DNA of 64,000 bases from an uncultured Caldisericota bacterium (GTDB taxonomy: Bacteria > Caldisericota > Caldisericia > Cryosericales > Cryosericaceae): positions 93,926-157,925 of the forward strand of contig CAIQIK010000042.1 of assembly GCA_903871855.1 (NCBI GenBank), in the 5' to 3' direction. Positions within the stretch are counted from its first letter, which is position 1. Each line of letters begins with the position of its first letter. Positions 45,049 through 52,566 of this stretch are shown in pieces. Made by a program: the position numbers and the translations under genes. Below the pieces are notes generated by a model. The model ran no database searches, was not told the origin of the DNA, and saw only the letters and a program-made list of their open reading frames with translations.

Positions 45049-45289
45049 TCTTTGCCTCCTGGGATTTTGATGGAAAGACTAGAAAAGGGGAACAAGATCC
45101 GTTAACTGTCTGCGCTTTTCCCTGAAGAACAACGTCGCAAGAAAAGCCCTCGCACCTATGGTTCTCTGTAGCACAGCTTTCCCTTCATCTTTTCCTTTCT
45201 CATGCACTTGATAACCAACCATCTTTGCACAAACCGAATCAGAAATTCGCCTCCTCTCTGGTTCAAGAGAATTTCCTTTCCGAAATGTA

Positions 45290-45317
45290 CTTATAGCTCG
45301 TATTCCCAGTTAGTCAA
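45290..45317 (-). promoter_or_regulatory. Promoter of gdhA
   Basis: Minus strand TTGACT (45317-45312), 16-bp spacer, TATAAG (45295-45290). Confidence 0.6.
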
Positions 45318-45472
45318 GTGGTTGAACCGGGGTCTCCTCATCCGTCGTGGGGGTGTCCAACCTCATCTCTGCTACAGGCTCCTCCGGGGGATGCTGGTCT
45401 TCCTTCCGGGACGTCGAATGTCGTAGTACAGACGTCGATGCGTGAGGCCCATCGTCATTGCAATCCGGGCGA

Positions 45473-45500
45473 TTGCTGGTATCATGCTACACGTTAAAGT
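45473..45500 (+). promoter_or_regulatory. Possible promoter of speD-speE
   Basis: TTGCTG (45473-45478), 16-bp spacer, TAAAGT (45495-45500). The -10 is weak. Confidence 0.4.
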
Positions 45501-45550
45501 AACATCTTCATCCTTACTTTACTAATCTTTGAAAGGGGGTGGTGGTCGAA

Positions 45551-45976
45551 ATGCGCACCGAAGGTAGACACATGGTAGTCGAGGTCTCTGGGTGTAATCC
45601 GGATGTCTTGAATGATCTGGACAGAGTAAAGGAGATCTTGCGCGAGTCTGCTCTGCAAGCGAATGCAGAGATCCTGGAATTGGCGTTTCACCATTTTACT
45701 CCTCAGGGGGTTAGTGGGGTAGTAGTGATTTCCGAGTCGCATCTGTCCATTCACACATGGCCTGAGTACGGATACGCTGCCCTAGACGTTTATACCTGTG
45801 GAGAAAAGACTGACCCATGGCAGGCCATGGAGTACGCTGCTGAGAAGTTCGAGGCAACGACAATCGTCAAGACAGAGATTGCTCGTGGACAGGAGATCGA
45901 GGGACGCCCAGGTGTTTATGGGCACTCGGTCGTCGAGTCGGAGGTTGTGCGAGATGGCGTGGCAGTGGTATCATGA
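45551..45976 (+). CDS. speD: S-adenosylmethionine decarboxylase proenzyme
   Basis: Supplies aminopropyl groups for spermidine. It is 141 aa, the short prokaryotic class 1B type. The self-cleavage site is in VVISESHLSIHTWPEYGYA; cleavage before the Ser following Glu makes the pyruvoyl cofactor. Conserved FHHFTPQGVSG precedes it and DVYTCGEKTDPW follows. ATG 45551 matches the homologous start GRHxV and has GGGGTGG upstream; GTG 45539 is inside that site. It overlaps speE by 23 bp. Confidence 0.95.
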   Translation: MRTEGRHMVVEVSGCNPDVLNDLDRVKEILRESALQANAEILELAFHHFTPQGVSGVVVISESHLSIHTWPEYGYAALDVYTCGEKTDPWQAMEYAAEKFEATTIVKTEIARGQEIEGRPGVYGHSVVESEVVRDGVAVVS

Positions 45977-46880
45977 CACGTTTGAGTCCGGGGAGGTTCA
46001 CCTCCACGCGCTCACCGGCGTTATCGTTACCAGAAAGACCAAGTATCAGACCGTAGAAATCGTCGAGTCCGAGCACTATGGCAAGATGCTGATTCTCGAT
46101 GGCGACTGTCAGAGTTCCGTCAAGGATGAGTACATCTATCACGAGTGTCTGAACGAGCCGGCCATGGTCTGTCATCCAGACCCCCGCAACGTGCTGGTTG
46201 TCGGCGGCGGTGAAGGTGCATCTCTGCGCGAACTGTTGCGCTTCCGGTCGGTCGAGCACATCGACATGTGTGACATCGACGAGGAAGCCAATCAGTTGTA
46301 CGAGCAATACCTGCCGGAGTATCATCAGGGCGCGTTTCACGACCCCAAGGTCAGCATGCACTTTGAGGACGCCCGCGAGTTCATCGAGCGTCAACCTGAC
46401 CACTCCTACAGCGTTGTCATCGAAGACCTGACTGATCTCTTCGAGGGCGGCCCGTCAGTTGTCCTGTTTACGAAGGAGTTCTATCAGCATGCGTTCCGCG
46501 TACTGGACGAGAGTGGTACCCTGTGTGTCACTTCGTCGTACCTGAAGCCGACGAATGTTGCCGTCCACAAGAGGATTCTGGATACGATCCGGTCGGTCTT
46601 TCCAATCGCTCGCTCGCTGTATTCCTATGTCGGCGCGTATGATGTTCCCTGGTCGTACATCCTGGCTTCCAAGAAGAACGACCCGCTGGACATGGACGCC
46701 GCGACGGTCGACAGGATTCTGGCTGATCGCGTGGCGGACACCAGCGCATTGAAGTTCTATGATGGTGTGACCCACGAGCGTATCTTCCGCATGCCCAAGG
46801 ACATACGCACCATGCTGGCAGCGCCGGGCGAGCCTCTCGAAGACGGCAAGTCATTTGGCATAACTCCAAAGGGTATCTAG
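45954..46880 (+). CDS. speE: Spermidine synthase / aminopropyltransferase
   Basis: Transfers aminopropyl from decarboxylated SAM to a diamine, releasing methylthioadenosine. It is 308 aa. It has QTVEIVESEHYGKMLILDGD, the SAM-binding VVGGGEGASLRELLR, and the catalytic region SVVIEDLTD, where two Asp match the usual DSSD. The acceptor could be putrescine or agmatine; sequence alone does not decide. The ATG is within the end of speD. A terminator follows. Confidence 0.95.
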   Translation: MAWQWYHDTFESGEVHLHALTGVIVTRKTKYQTVEIVESEHYGKMLILDGDCQSSVKDEYIYHECLNEPAMVCHPDPRNVLVVGGGEGASLRELLRFRSVEHIDMCDIDEEANQLYEQYLPEYHQGAFHDPKVSMHFEDAREFIERQPDHSYSVVIEDLTDLFEGGPSVVLFTKEFYQHAFRVLDESGTLCVTSSYLKPTNVAVHKRILDTIRSVFPIARSLYSYVGAYDVPWSYILASKKNDPLDMDAATVDRILADRVADTSALKFYDGVTHERIFRMPKDIRTMLAAPGEPLEDGKSFGITPKGI

Positions 46881-46908
46881 AGCTACCGTCTGCGACGTAC
46901 TTCTTCTC

Positions 46909-46937
46909 AGCCCGCCCCAACAGGGGGCGGGCTTTTC
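46909..46937 (+). terminator. Terminator after speE
   Basis: Stem AGCCCGCCCC (46909-46918) with GGGGCGGGCT (46924-46933), 5-nt loop, followed by TTT. Confidence 0.88.
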
Positions 46938-46960
46938 GCTAGCGAGATTTGCGTGAGATT

Positions 46961-46969
46961 TGCTATGAT
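46961..46969 (+). promoter_or_regulatory. Extended -10 promoter of the deaminase-cinA-amr unit
   Basis: TGCTATGAT, an extended -10 (TGnTATGAT) element 22 bp before the ATG, followed by an AGGAG site. No good -35 is seen. Confidence 0.5.
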
Positions 46970-46990
46970 ATAGGAAAAGGAGCGTGCACG

Positions 46991-48283
46991 ATGGTACGAG
47001 TACTCAGGTCTGCCAGGATACTTGATACTGGACGGGGGAGCGATGACGCGACGCGGGTCGTGGATATCCTTGTAGATGGAATGAAGATCGGCCGCATCGC
47101 TGACCACGTGGATTCGCCCAAGGGTGCTAGCGTCGTCGATGCATCGAAATACCTCGTGACGCCTGGATTTGTCAATGCCCACGGGCACCTTGCGATGACG
47201 CTCCTGCGTGGGCTTGCCGACGAAGTGCCGCTTGACATGTGGCTCCGGGAATACATGTTTCCACGCGAAGCCCTCATGAATGGTGACGACATCTACTATG
47301 GTACGTTGCTTGCGCTGGCCGAAGGCATCATGTCCGGGACGACGACCTTTGCTGACATGTACTTCTTCGAAGATGATGTAGCGCGGGCCGTGGACCAGGC
47401 GGGCGTGCGCGCGAATCTCTCGACCGGCACCGCCTCCCTAAACGACGAATGGGGCAAGCTGGAAAAGTCCGAAGAATTCGTCGTGCGTTGGAACAACAAG
47501 GCCGACGGACGGATCAAGGCCAGTTTCGGGCCGCACGCTCCGTATACGACGACGCCGGCATTTGTCCGGGAGAACTTCGAACGTGCCCGCGAGCTGAACG
47601 TCATCGTGCAATTTCACCTTCATGAGACGTGCAAGGAGGTCGCAGACTTCACTGCAACGTATGGGGCGTCTCCCATCACGTACTACGCTGACCAGGGTTT
47701 CTTTGACAACCCACCTGGACTTCTTGCTGTTCACTGCGTCTGCATGACACCTCGCGACGTGGAAGTACTGCGTGATGCACGCGCGAGCATTGCCTTGAAC
47801 GTCCAGAGCAACCTCAAACTTGGCTCAGGTATAGCCGACTACCGGCTCCTGCTGGGGAGCGGCGTGAATCTCAGTTTGGGCACTGACGGGGCGGCCAGCA
47901 ACGACAACGTCGATATGCTGGAGGAATTGCGGGTGCTGGGTCTGGTCATGAAAGGTTCGACCATGGACGCGTCGGGCATCAGCAACGCCAGCCTCCTTGC
48001 CATGGCTACGAGCAACGGGGCTCGGGCACTTGGTTTTGAGGGGGTAGGAACGCTAAGCGAGGGGGCCGCGGCAGACCTGGTGTTCTGGGACCTCGACGAC
48101 GAGTCTTTCTGTCCAAAGAACAACGTGGTCTCTCATCTGATCTGGTCGGCAAGCAGTCGAGCTGTCGACTCGGTCATGGTTGCCGGTTCCTGGGTCATGG
48201 AGCATAGGCAGCTGGTGGGCATCGACATCGATAAGGTGCGATTTGAGGCAGCACGGAGGGCACGCCGCCTGGCGGGTGGATGA
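46991..48283 (+). CDS. 5'-methylthioadenosine/S-adenosylhomocysteine deaminase (MtaD-like)
   Basis: Amidohydrolase of the MtaD/SsnA/TrzN group, 430 aa. Metal ligands: HGH in GFVNAHGHLAMTLLRG, His in QFHLHET, His in AVHCVCMT, Asp in LGTDGAASNDN. Members from Thermotoga deaminate MTA and SAH. Its place just after speD-speE, which generate MTA, supports that role (inference). ATG 46991 has AGGAG upstream. cinA overlaps its stop by 4 bp. Confidence 0.88.
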   Translation: MVRVLRSARILDTGRGSDDATRVVDILVDGMKIGRIADHVDSPKGASVVDASKYLVTPGFVNAHGHLAMTLLRGLADEVPLDMWLREYMFPREALMNGDDIYYGTLLALAEGIMSGTTTFADMYFFEDDVARAVDQAGVRANLSTGTASLNDEWGKLEKSEEFVVRWNNKADGRIKASFGPHAPYTTTPAFVRENFERARELNVIVQFHLHETCKEVADFTATYGASPITYYADQGFFDNPPGLLAVHCVCMTPRDVEVLRDARASIALNVQSNLKLGSGIADYRLLLGSGVNLSLGTDGAASNDNVDMLEELRVLGLVMKGSTMDASGISNASLLAMATSNGARALGFEGVGTLSEGAAADLVFWDLDDESFCPKNNVVSHLIWSASSRAVDSVMVAGSWVMEHRQLVGIDIDKVRFEAARRARRLAGG

Positions 48284-48804
48284 GCGAAGACGCGGACGAG
48301 GATCTTCTGGCTGTTGCAGGAGCGCTGTTGAACGTGCTTGGTCAGCGTGGCTGGCGCCTGGGCACGGCCGAGTCGCTCACCGGGGGCATGGTTGGAGCAA
48401 CCATCACCGCCGTTCCGGGAGCGTCGGTATCATATGCAGGCGGTGTGATAGGTTACACAGACCGGGAGAAGACAGTGCTGCTGGGGGTACCGGTTGTGCT
48501 GCTGGCACAGCATGGTGCTGTCAGCGCCGAAGTGGCGGAAGCCATGGCTCAGGGCTGCAGGGAGAAGCTGGACGTGCAGGTAGGGCTCGCGACGACAGGA
48601 GTAGCCGGTCCAACGTCGGACGACAGAAGCACGCCTGTTGGGACAGTGTTCGTGGCGTGCAGTACGCCAGGGGTGCACGCGGTAGAACGACTGGTACTGG
48701 ACGGGAATCGGCGCCACATTCGCGTCGAATCGACACGTGCGGTCCTTCGACTTGCCATGCGACTTTTGGAGACAACCCCGTCAGAGGTCGAGGAGACAGC
48801 GTGA
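48280..48804 (+). CDS. CinA C-terminal-type nicotinamide-nucleotide amidase
   Basis: A stand-alone PncC-type domain of 174 aa that hydrolyses nicotinamide mononucleotide to nicotinate mononucleotide in pyridine-nucleotide recycling. Motifs: TAESLTGGMVGATITAVPGAS, YAGGVIGYTDREKTVLLGV, ATTGVAGPTS. The MoaB-like N-terminal domain of long CinA proteins is absent. It overlaps the deaminase and amrS genes by 4 bp each. Confidence 0.93.
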   Translation: MSEDADEDLLAVAGALLNVLGQRGWRLGTAESLTGGMVGATITAVPGASVSYAGGVIGYTDREKTVLLGVPVVLLAQHGAVSAEVAEAMAQGCREKLDVQVGLATTGVAGPTSDDRSTPVGTVFVACSTPGVHAVERLVLDGNRRHIRVESTRAVLRLAMRLLETTPSEVEETA

Positions 48805-49811
48805 AACCCGCAAGGCTCAGTCGTGTGGAGAAGGGTGGGGTCGTCAAGTGTTTTGCCTGCGCGCATGGGTGCGTCGTCGCTGAAGGGAGAACCGGGCTGT
48901 GTGGCGTACGCCGCACGGTGAAGGGTGAACTGCAATCGTTGGTTTATGGTCTTCCGGCATCGGTTGCCCTCGATCCCATTGAGAAGAAGCCGCTGTATCA
49001 CTTCCTTCCCGGCTCGACTGCGCTCTCACTGGGCACGTTCGGGTGCAATTTCACCTGCGCCTTCTGTCAGAACTATGAACTCTCGCAGGCTCGAGATGTC
49101 GATGGCGAACTGTCACACCTGCCCTTCCTGGACCCGGAAGCCATCGTGCAGCTCGCGCTGCGGCAAGGAGCGTCATCGATCGCCTGCACATATAATGAGC
49201 CTGCAGTGTGGGCGGAGTATGCCCTGGACATCGCCGTACAGGCAAGAGAGGCCGGCTTGCGCACAGTGTTCGTGTCCAATGGCTTCTACTCCCGTGAGCT
49301 TCTGGATGAAGCGTTGCCCTTGGTAGATGCCTACAACATCGATCTGAAGTCGTTTTCCGACGACTTTTACCGACGCGTGTGCGGCGGACGTCTCCAGCCT
49401 GTCCTCGACGCCATCCGGGCGATCCATGATGCAGGAGCCTGGGACGAGATCACATCGCTGATCATCCCTGAGCTCAACGACAGTGAGCATGAAATGAGGG
49501 CCATGGCCCGCTTCGTTGCGTCGATCGACCCTGCGATGCCGTGGCACATCTCGCGATTCTTCCCGATGTATCACATGCAGGACAAGCCGGTCACACCGGC
49601 TGCTTCAATCGAGAGAGCGGTGCAGATCGGACATGAGGAGGGGTTGCTCCACGTCTATTCGGGGAACCTATCGGTCCATGATGAAGCCAGTGACACGGTG
49701 TGTCCACAGTGTGGAGCGACGGTGATAGAGCGACAGGGCTACATGGTGACAGCAAGGACGGGTCTGACCTGTCCGAAGTGCGGGACTCACGTCAAGGGGG
49801 TGGACCGATGA
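48801..49811 (+). CDS. amrS: AmmeMemoRadiSam system radical SAM enzyme
   Basis: Radical-SAM protein of 336 aa related to pyruvate formate-lyase activases. The cluster motif is CNFTCAFCQNYELS near residue 85; an N-terminal Cys-rich segment (CFACAHGCVVAEG...GLCGV) and a C-terminal zinc ribbon (CPQCG...CPKCG) flank it. It is the first of three genes that co-occur widely (AmrS, Memo-like, AMMECR1-like); the joint reaction is not established to my knowledge. GTG 48801 overlaps cinA by 4 bp; the longer frame runs into cinA and the deaminase. Confidence 0.93.
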   Translation: MKPARLSRVEKGGVVKCFACAHGCVVAEGRTGLCGVRRTVKGELQSLVYGLPASVALDPIEKKPLYHFLPGSTALSLGTFGCNFTCAFCQNYELSQARDVDGELSHLPFLDPEAIVQLALRQGASSIACTYNEPAVWAEYALDIAVQAREAGLRTVFVSNGFYSRELLDEALPLVDAYNIDLKSFSDDFYRRVCGGRLQPVLDAIRAIHDAGAWDEITSLIIPELNDSEHEMRAMARFVASIDPAMPWHISRFFPMYHMQDKPVTPAASIERAVQIGHEEGLLHVYSGNLSVHDEASDTVCPQCGATVIERQGYMVTARTGLTCPKCGTHVKGVDR

Positions 49812-50623
49812 TACGGAATGCCGTCGTTGCTGGACAGTTCTATCCGGCCGAGGCTTGTGAACTGCGCAGTGACATTGAGGGATACATTAAGGACGCACGC
49901 TTTGCCCTACGGTCAAGAAATGTGCCGGCAGACACAGCTGGTGCCCTGTGCAGGGGGCTGATCGTTCCTCACGCCGGGTACGTGTACTCGGGTCCAGTTG
50001 CGGGAGGAGGCTACGCCTGTCTCGCGAGCCTGGATAAGTCTGCGCGCACCACCGTGGTCGTCCTTGCCCCGAGTCACCACGTGTGGTTCAAGGGGGCTGC
50101 ACTCCCAGAGGCAGACGTGTTTCGAACGCCACTGGGGGACATCAAGGTGTCGGATGCTGCGAAGCTGCTGACGAGGAGCCCCTCTGTCTTCACGTCCGGT
50201 CAGGCTCATGTACTGGAGCACGCGGTCGAAGTGCAGTTGCCATTCCTGCAGGTGGTGCTCAAGGACTTCAGCATCATTCCATTGGTGCTCGGAGAGGTAG
50301 ATGCGGCGATCCTGGCCCAGGAGCTCCTGGCCCTGAACCTTCCAACCATGATCGTCATAGCTTCCAGCGACCTCAGTCATTACGACCCATATGAGGTGGC
50401 CGTGGAACATGACCATGCCACGATCGAGCACATACTGAAGGGAGAGGATACCAAGCTGGGCGGCAACGATGCCTGTGGGTTCATGCCGATCAAGACGATA
50501 CTCGCCATGGCACGCATATCTGGCTGGAAGTCACGGCTCGTCGACTATAGGAATTCCGGTGACACGGCAGGGGATAAGTCTGCGGTCGTCGGCTATGCGT
50601 CGGTTGGCTTCTGGGAGGATTGA
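49808..50623 (+). CDS. amrB: AmmeMemoRadiSam system protein B (Memo-like)
   Basis: A 271-aa Memo-family protein related to class III nonheme-iron dioxygenases. Metal-site residues: His in VPHAGYVYSGPVAGGGY, His in LAPSHHVW, His in SSDLSHYDPY, and a Cys in NDACGFMPI. The start overlaps amrS by 4 bp. Confidence 0.93.
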   Translation: MIRNAVVAGQFYPAEACELRSDIEGYIKDARFALRSRNVPADTAGALCRGLIVPHAGYVYSGPVAGGGYACLASLDKSARTTVVVLAPSHHVWFKGAALPEADVFRTPLGDIKVSDAAKLLTRSPSVFTSGQAHVLEHAVEVQLPFLQVVLKDFSIIPLVLGEVDAAILAQELLALNLPTMIVIASSDLSHYDPYEVAVEHDHATIEHILKGEDTKLGGNDACGFMPIKTILAMARISGWKSRLVDYRNSGDTAGDKSAVVGYASVGFWED

Positions 50624-50624
50624 A

Positions 50625-51200
50625 ATGGAGCTGAATGAGCATGAGCGCTTTCAGTTGCTTCAACTGGCGCGTGAATCGATTCGCAGGCGGCTGCTGGATG
50701 CCCACGAACTGACACCGACGCGCGGAGAATTCCCTGACGACAAGTTCTGGCAGGATCAAGGAGTATTCGTCACGCTGACCGAGCACGGAGAGCTTCGAGG
50801 CTGCATCGGGACGATCATGCCTGTCTCTCCCCTGATTCAGGCGGTCGCGTCGAATGCGATTTCGGCGGCCTTCAATGACCCACGGTTCGAACCTGTCGAG
50901 GAAGCAGAGTTTGCGAATCTGCGCATCGAGCTCTCTCTGCTTTCTGTTCCGGCTGAGCTCGCGTTCTCATCGCTCGCGGACCTTGAATCGAAGTTGGCGA
51001 CAACGCATCCCGGCGTCATTCTTCAACGTGGAGTCTATCAGGCCACGTTCTTGCCACAGGTCTGGGAGCAGTTGCCCGACGTCCGCGCATTCCTCGAGGC
51101 TCTCTGCCGCAAGGCTGGGCTCCGCACCGAGAGCCTCTCTCCGCCGGGTCTGAGAGTCTTCACCTACACCGCCCTGGCATTTTCCGAAGACGCTCAGTAG
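50625..51200 (+). CDS. amrA: AmmeMemoRadiSam system protein A (AMMECR1-like)
   Basis: A 191-aa AMMECR1-domain protein with the invariant LRGCIGTIMP motif near residue 52 and SLIQAV...NAISAAFNDPRF-type helix (here PLIQAVASNAISAAFNDPRF). The biochemical role is unknown. It starts one base after the memo stop, with GGGAGG upstream. Its 3' end overlaps the convergent C69 peptidase gene by 7 bp. Confidence 0.93.
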   Translation: MELNEHERFQLLQLARESIRRRLLDAHELTPTRGEFPDDKFWQDQGVFVTLTEHGELRGCIGTIMPVSPLIQAVASNAISAAFNDPRFEPVEEAEFANLRIELSLLSVPAELAFSSLADLESKLATTHPGVILQRGVYQATFLPQVWEQLPDVRAFLEALCRKAGLRTESLSPPGLRVFTYTALAFSEDAQ

Positions 51201-52495
51201 GTTGGCCAGCGGCGCGCAAGTTCCTTGTTCTCCCTCCGCCATTGCACTGAGAAGAGCGGAGAGTGTTTCGTCGGGTGATCCAGTGGCTGAATTGCTTTCC
51301 ACACAGAAGCGCGGTATTCCTTCTCCAGTTCAAAGCACTCTCGCGCAGCTTGTTTGCGATGCTCTGGCGGGGCATCTGACATTGTTTTCTCGAAGCGCTG
51401 CTCGAGCGGGGCCCGCAGCTTCTCGATAGCCTGGTGCTTCTCAGCATAGTTGTTCTGCAGGTTCCGGGAGATGTGCTCGTTCTCGAGCCAGTAATTGAGG
51501 GCTTCACCCTGCTGGTCTTCACCGAACATGCCGGCGCCCTCGGCATCCAGCACGAGCGGCTTGAACGGAGTGATGCATGGCGCCGATGCACCCGTGACCC
51601 ATACAATGGGCCCTGATTTGTCGAGGTTTGCTACCATGCTGCCGACAGTTTGATCGCCCACAAGACCGCCAAAATGCATGCACACCGAACTGACACTTCC
51701 TGTGGAGAGAACATAGTGGGGGTCGTCATGCTGACGCAGCGCAGTTTTCATCGTTGCCGGGGTGACCGGCGCAGTTGAACCGAGAGAGCCGAGACTACCG
51801 GCAAGGCGCGTGCGTGCTCTGGAAAACCTCGTGAACAGAGGGTCGGAGAATGAAGCTGCAAAATCCATCTTGTCCTTGCCACGTCGCAGGTGCTTCTGCT
51901 CGGCGAAGGCCTCGGCACCTGGTGACAGATCGTCCCAGTCGGAGCTGATCGTCAGGAGGTTGGAGATCGCCCCGGTTCCGCTGACCTTCTTGCGAACCCA
52001 TTGTCTTCCGACTGTCTCCAGGATCCAGGCCTCGCTTATGTCAGCGATCAGGAAGCTGTTGTGGTAGAAGAACCGCTTGGTGAAGCCACAGTCGCCACCC
52101 TGGCCATGTCGTTCCAGCAACGTCATGATCATATCTACAGCTGAACGAGCACTGTCGCAGCGTTCTAGAGCCAGCCTGAGCAGGTCCATGCCGGTCAGCC
52201 CCGTTGCATCGTAGCCCCCACGGGTGAAGACCGCCTCGTTGCCGATAGCAACACCATGCTCATTGACGCCCATCTCTGCACCCCACATCCAGAAAGGCCT
52301 GCAGAGCAAGACCGCGTTCGTTTCCCGGATCTGATCGACTTCGATGTAGGTCGTTTTGAGTCTCGACTCGCTGTGGGCCCTGTGTGGTACAATTGTCAGG
52401 AGCTGGGCCTCGTTCGGCTCGCGGTCGCTGTTCTTGGCCAGGATCGCATGACCGTTCAGTGTCGTTGGAGCAAGAGCCACGAGCGTATCACACAT
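51194..52495 (-). CDS. C69-family (secernin-like) dipeptidase
   Basis: An Ntn-hydrolase of 433 aa starting MCDTLVALAPTTLNGH. After Met removal Cys2 would be the nucleophile, with KNSDREPNE and GVNEHGVAIGNEAVFT typical of the family. A C-terminal helical extension (about 340-430) follows. ATG 52495 is preferred over the preceding GTG because it places Cys at position 2 and has AAGGAGA 6 nt upstream. It lies 71 bp downstream of the DnaQ/DinG-like gene. Confidence 0.92.
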   Translation of the reverse strand: MCDTLVALAPTTLNGHAILAKNSDREPNEAQLLTIVPHRAHSESRLKTTYIEVDQIRETNAVLLCRPFWMWGAEMGVNEHGVAIGNEAVFTRGGYDATGLTGMDLLRLALERCDSARSAVDMIMTLLERHGQGGDCGFTKRFFYHNSFLIADISEAWILETVGRQWVRKKVSGTGAISNLLTISSDWDDLSPGAEAFAEQKHLRRGKDKMDFAASFSDPLFTRFSRARTRLAGSLGSLGSTAPVTPATMKTALRQHDDPHYVLSTGSVSSVCMHFGGLVGDQTVGSMVANLDKSGPIVWVTGASAPCITPFKPLVLDAEGAGMFGEDQQGEALNYWLENEHISRNLQNNYAEKHQAIEKLRAPLEQRFEKTMSDAPPEHRKQAARECFELEKEYRASVWKAIQPLDHPTKHSPLFSVQWRRENKELARRWPTY

Positions 52496-52566
52496 CACGA
52501 GTCTCCTTCCATGCTATGGCTCCTGGACGCCGAGGTGTGGCGATTCTACAAGACTCGGCGAACGCT

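Larger units (their letters stand above)
45049..45550. other. Long divergent intergenic region gdhA/speD
   Basis: Two promoters (45290-45317 minus, 45473-45500 plus) lie here. The gdhA leader of about 235 nt contains an AGGAGG at 45255-45250 without a standard start at proper spacing, and a 47-codon open frame (45222-45079, minus). A second 37-codon minus frame (45485-45372) includes MGLTHRRLYYDIRR, faintly like a MerR-type helix-turn-helix. Neither is convincingly a gene. No riboswitch or tRNA was recognised. Confidence 0.5.

Noticed and set aside
45372..45485. 37-codon minus-strand frame with a MerR-like helix-turn-helix look
   Set aside because: Only about 15 residues resemble the motif, there is no ribosome binding site, and it is far shorter than any MerR protein. 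It may be a remnant, but this is not supportable.
48180..48800. Extended N-terminus of AmrS
   Set aside because: It lies antiparallel in frame to the deaminase and cinA coding regions and has no homology to the family; the GTG at 48801 fits operon overlap and length.
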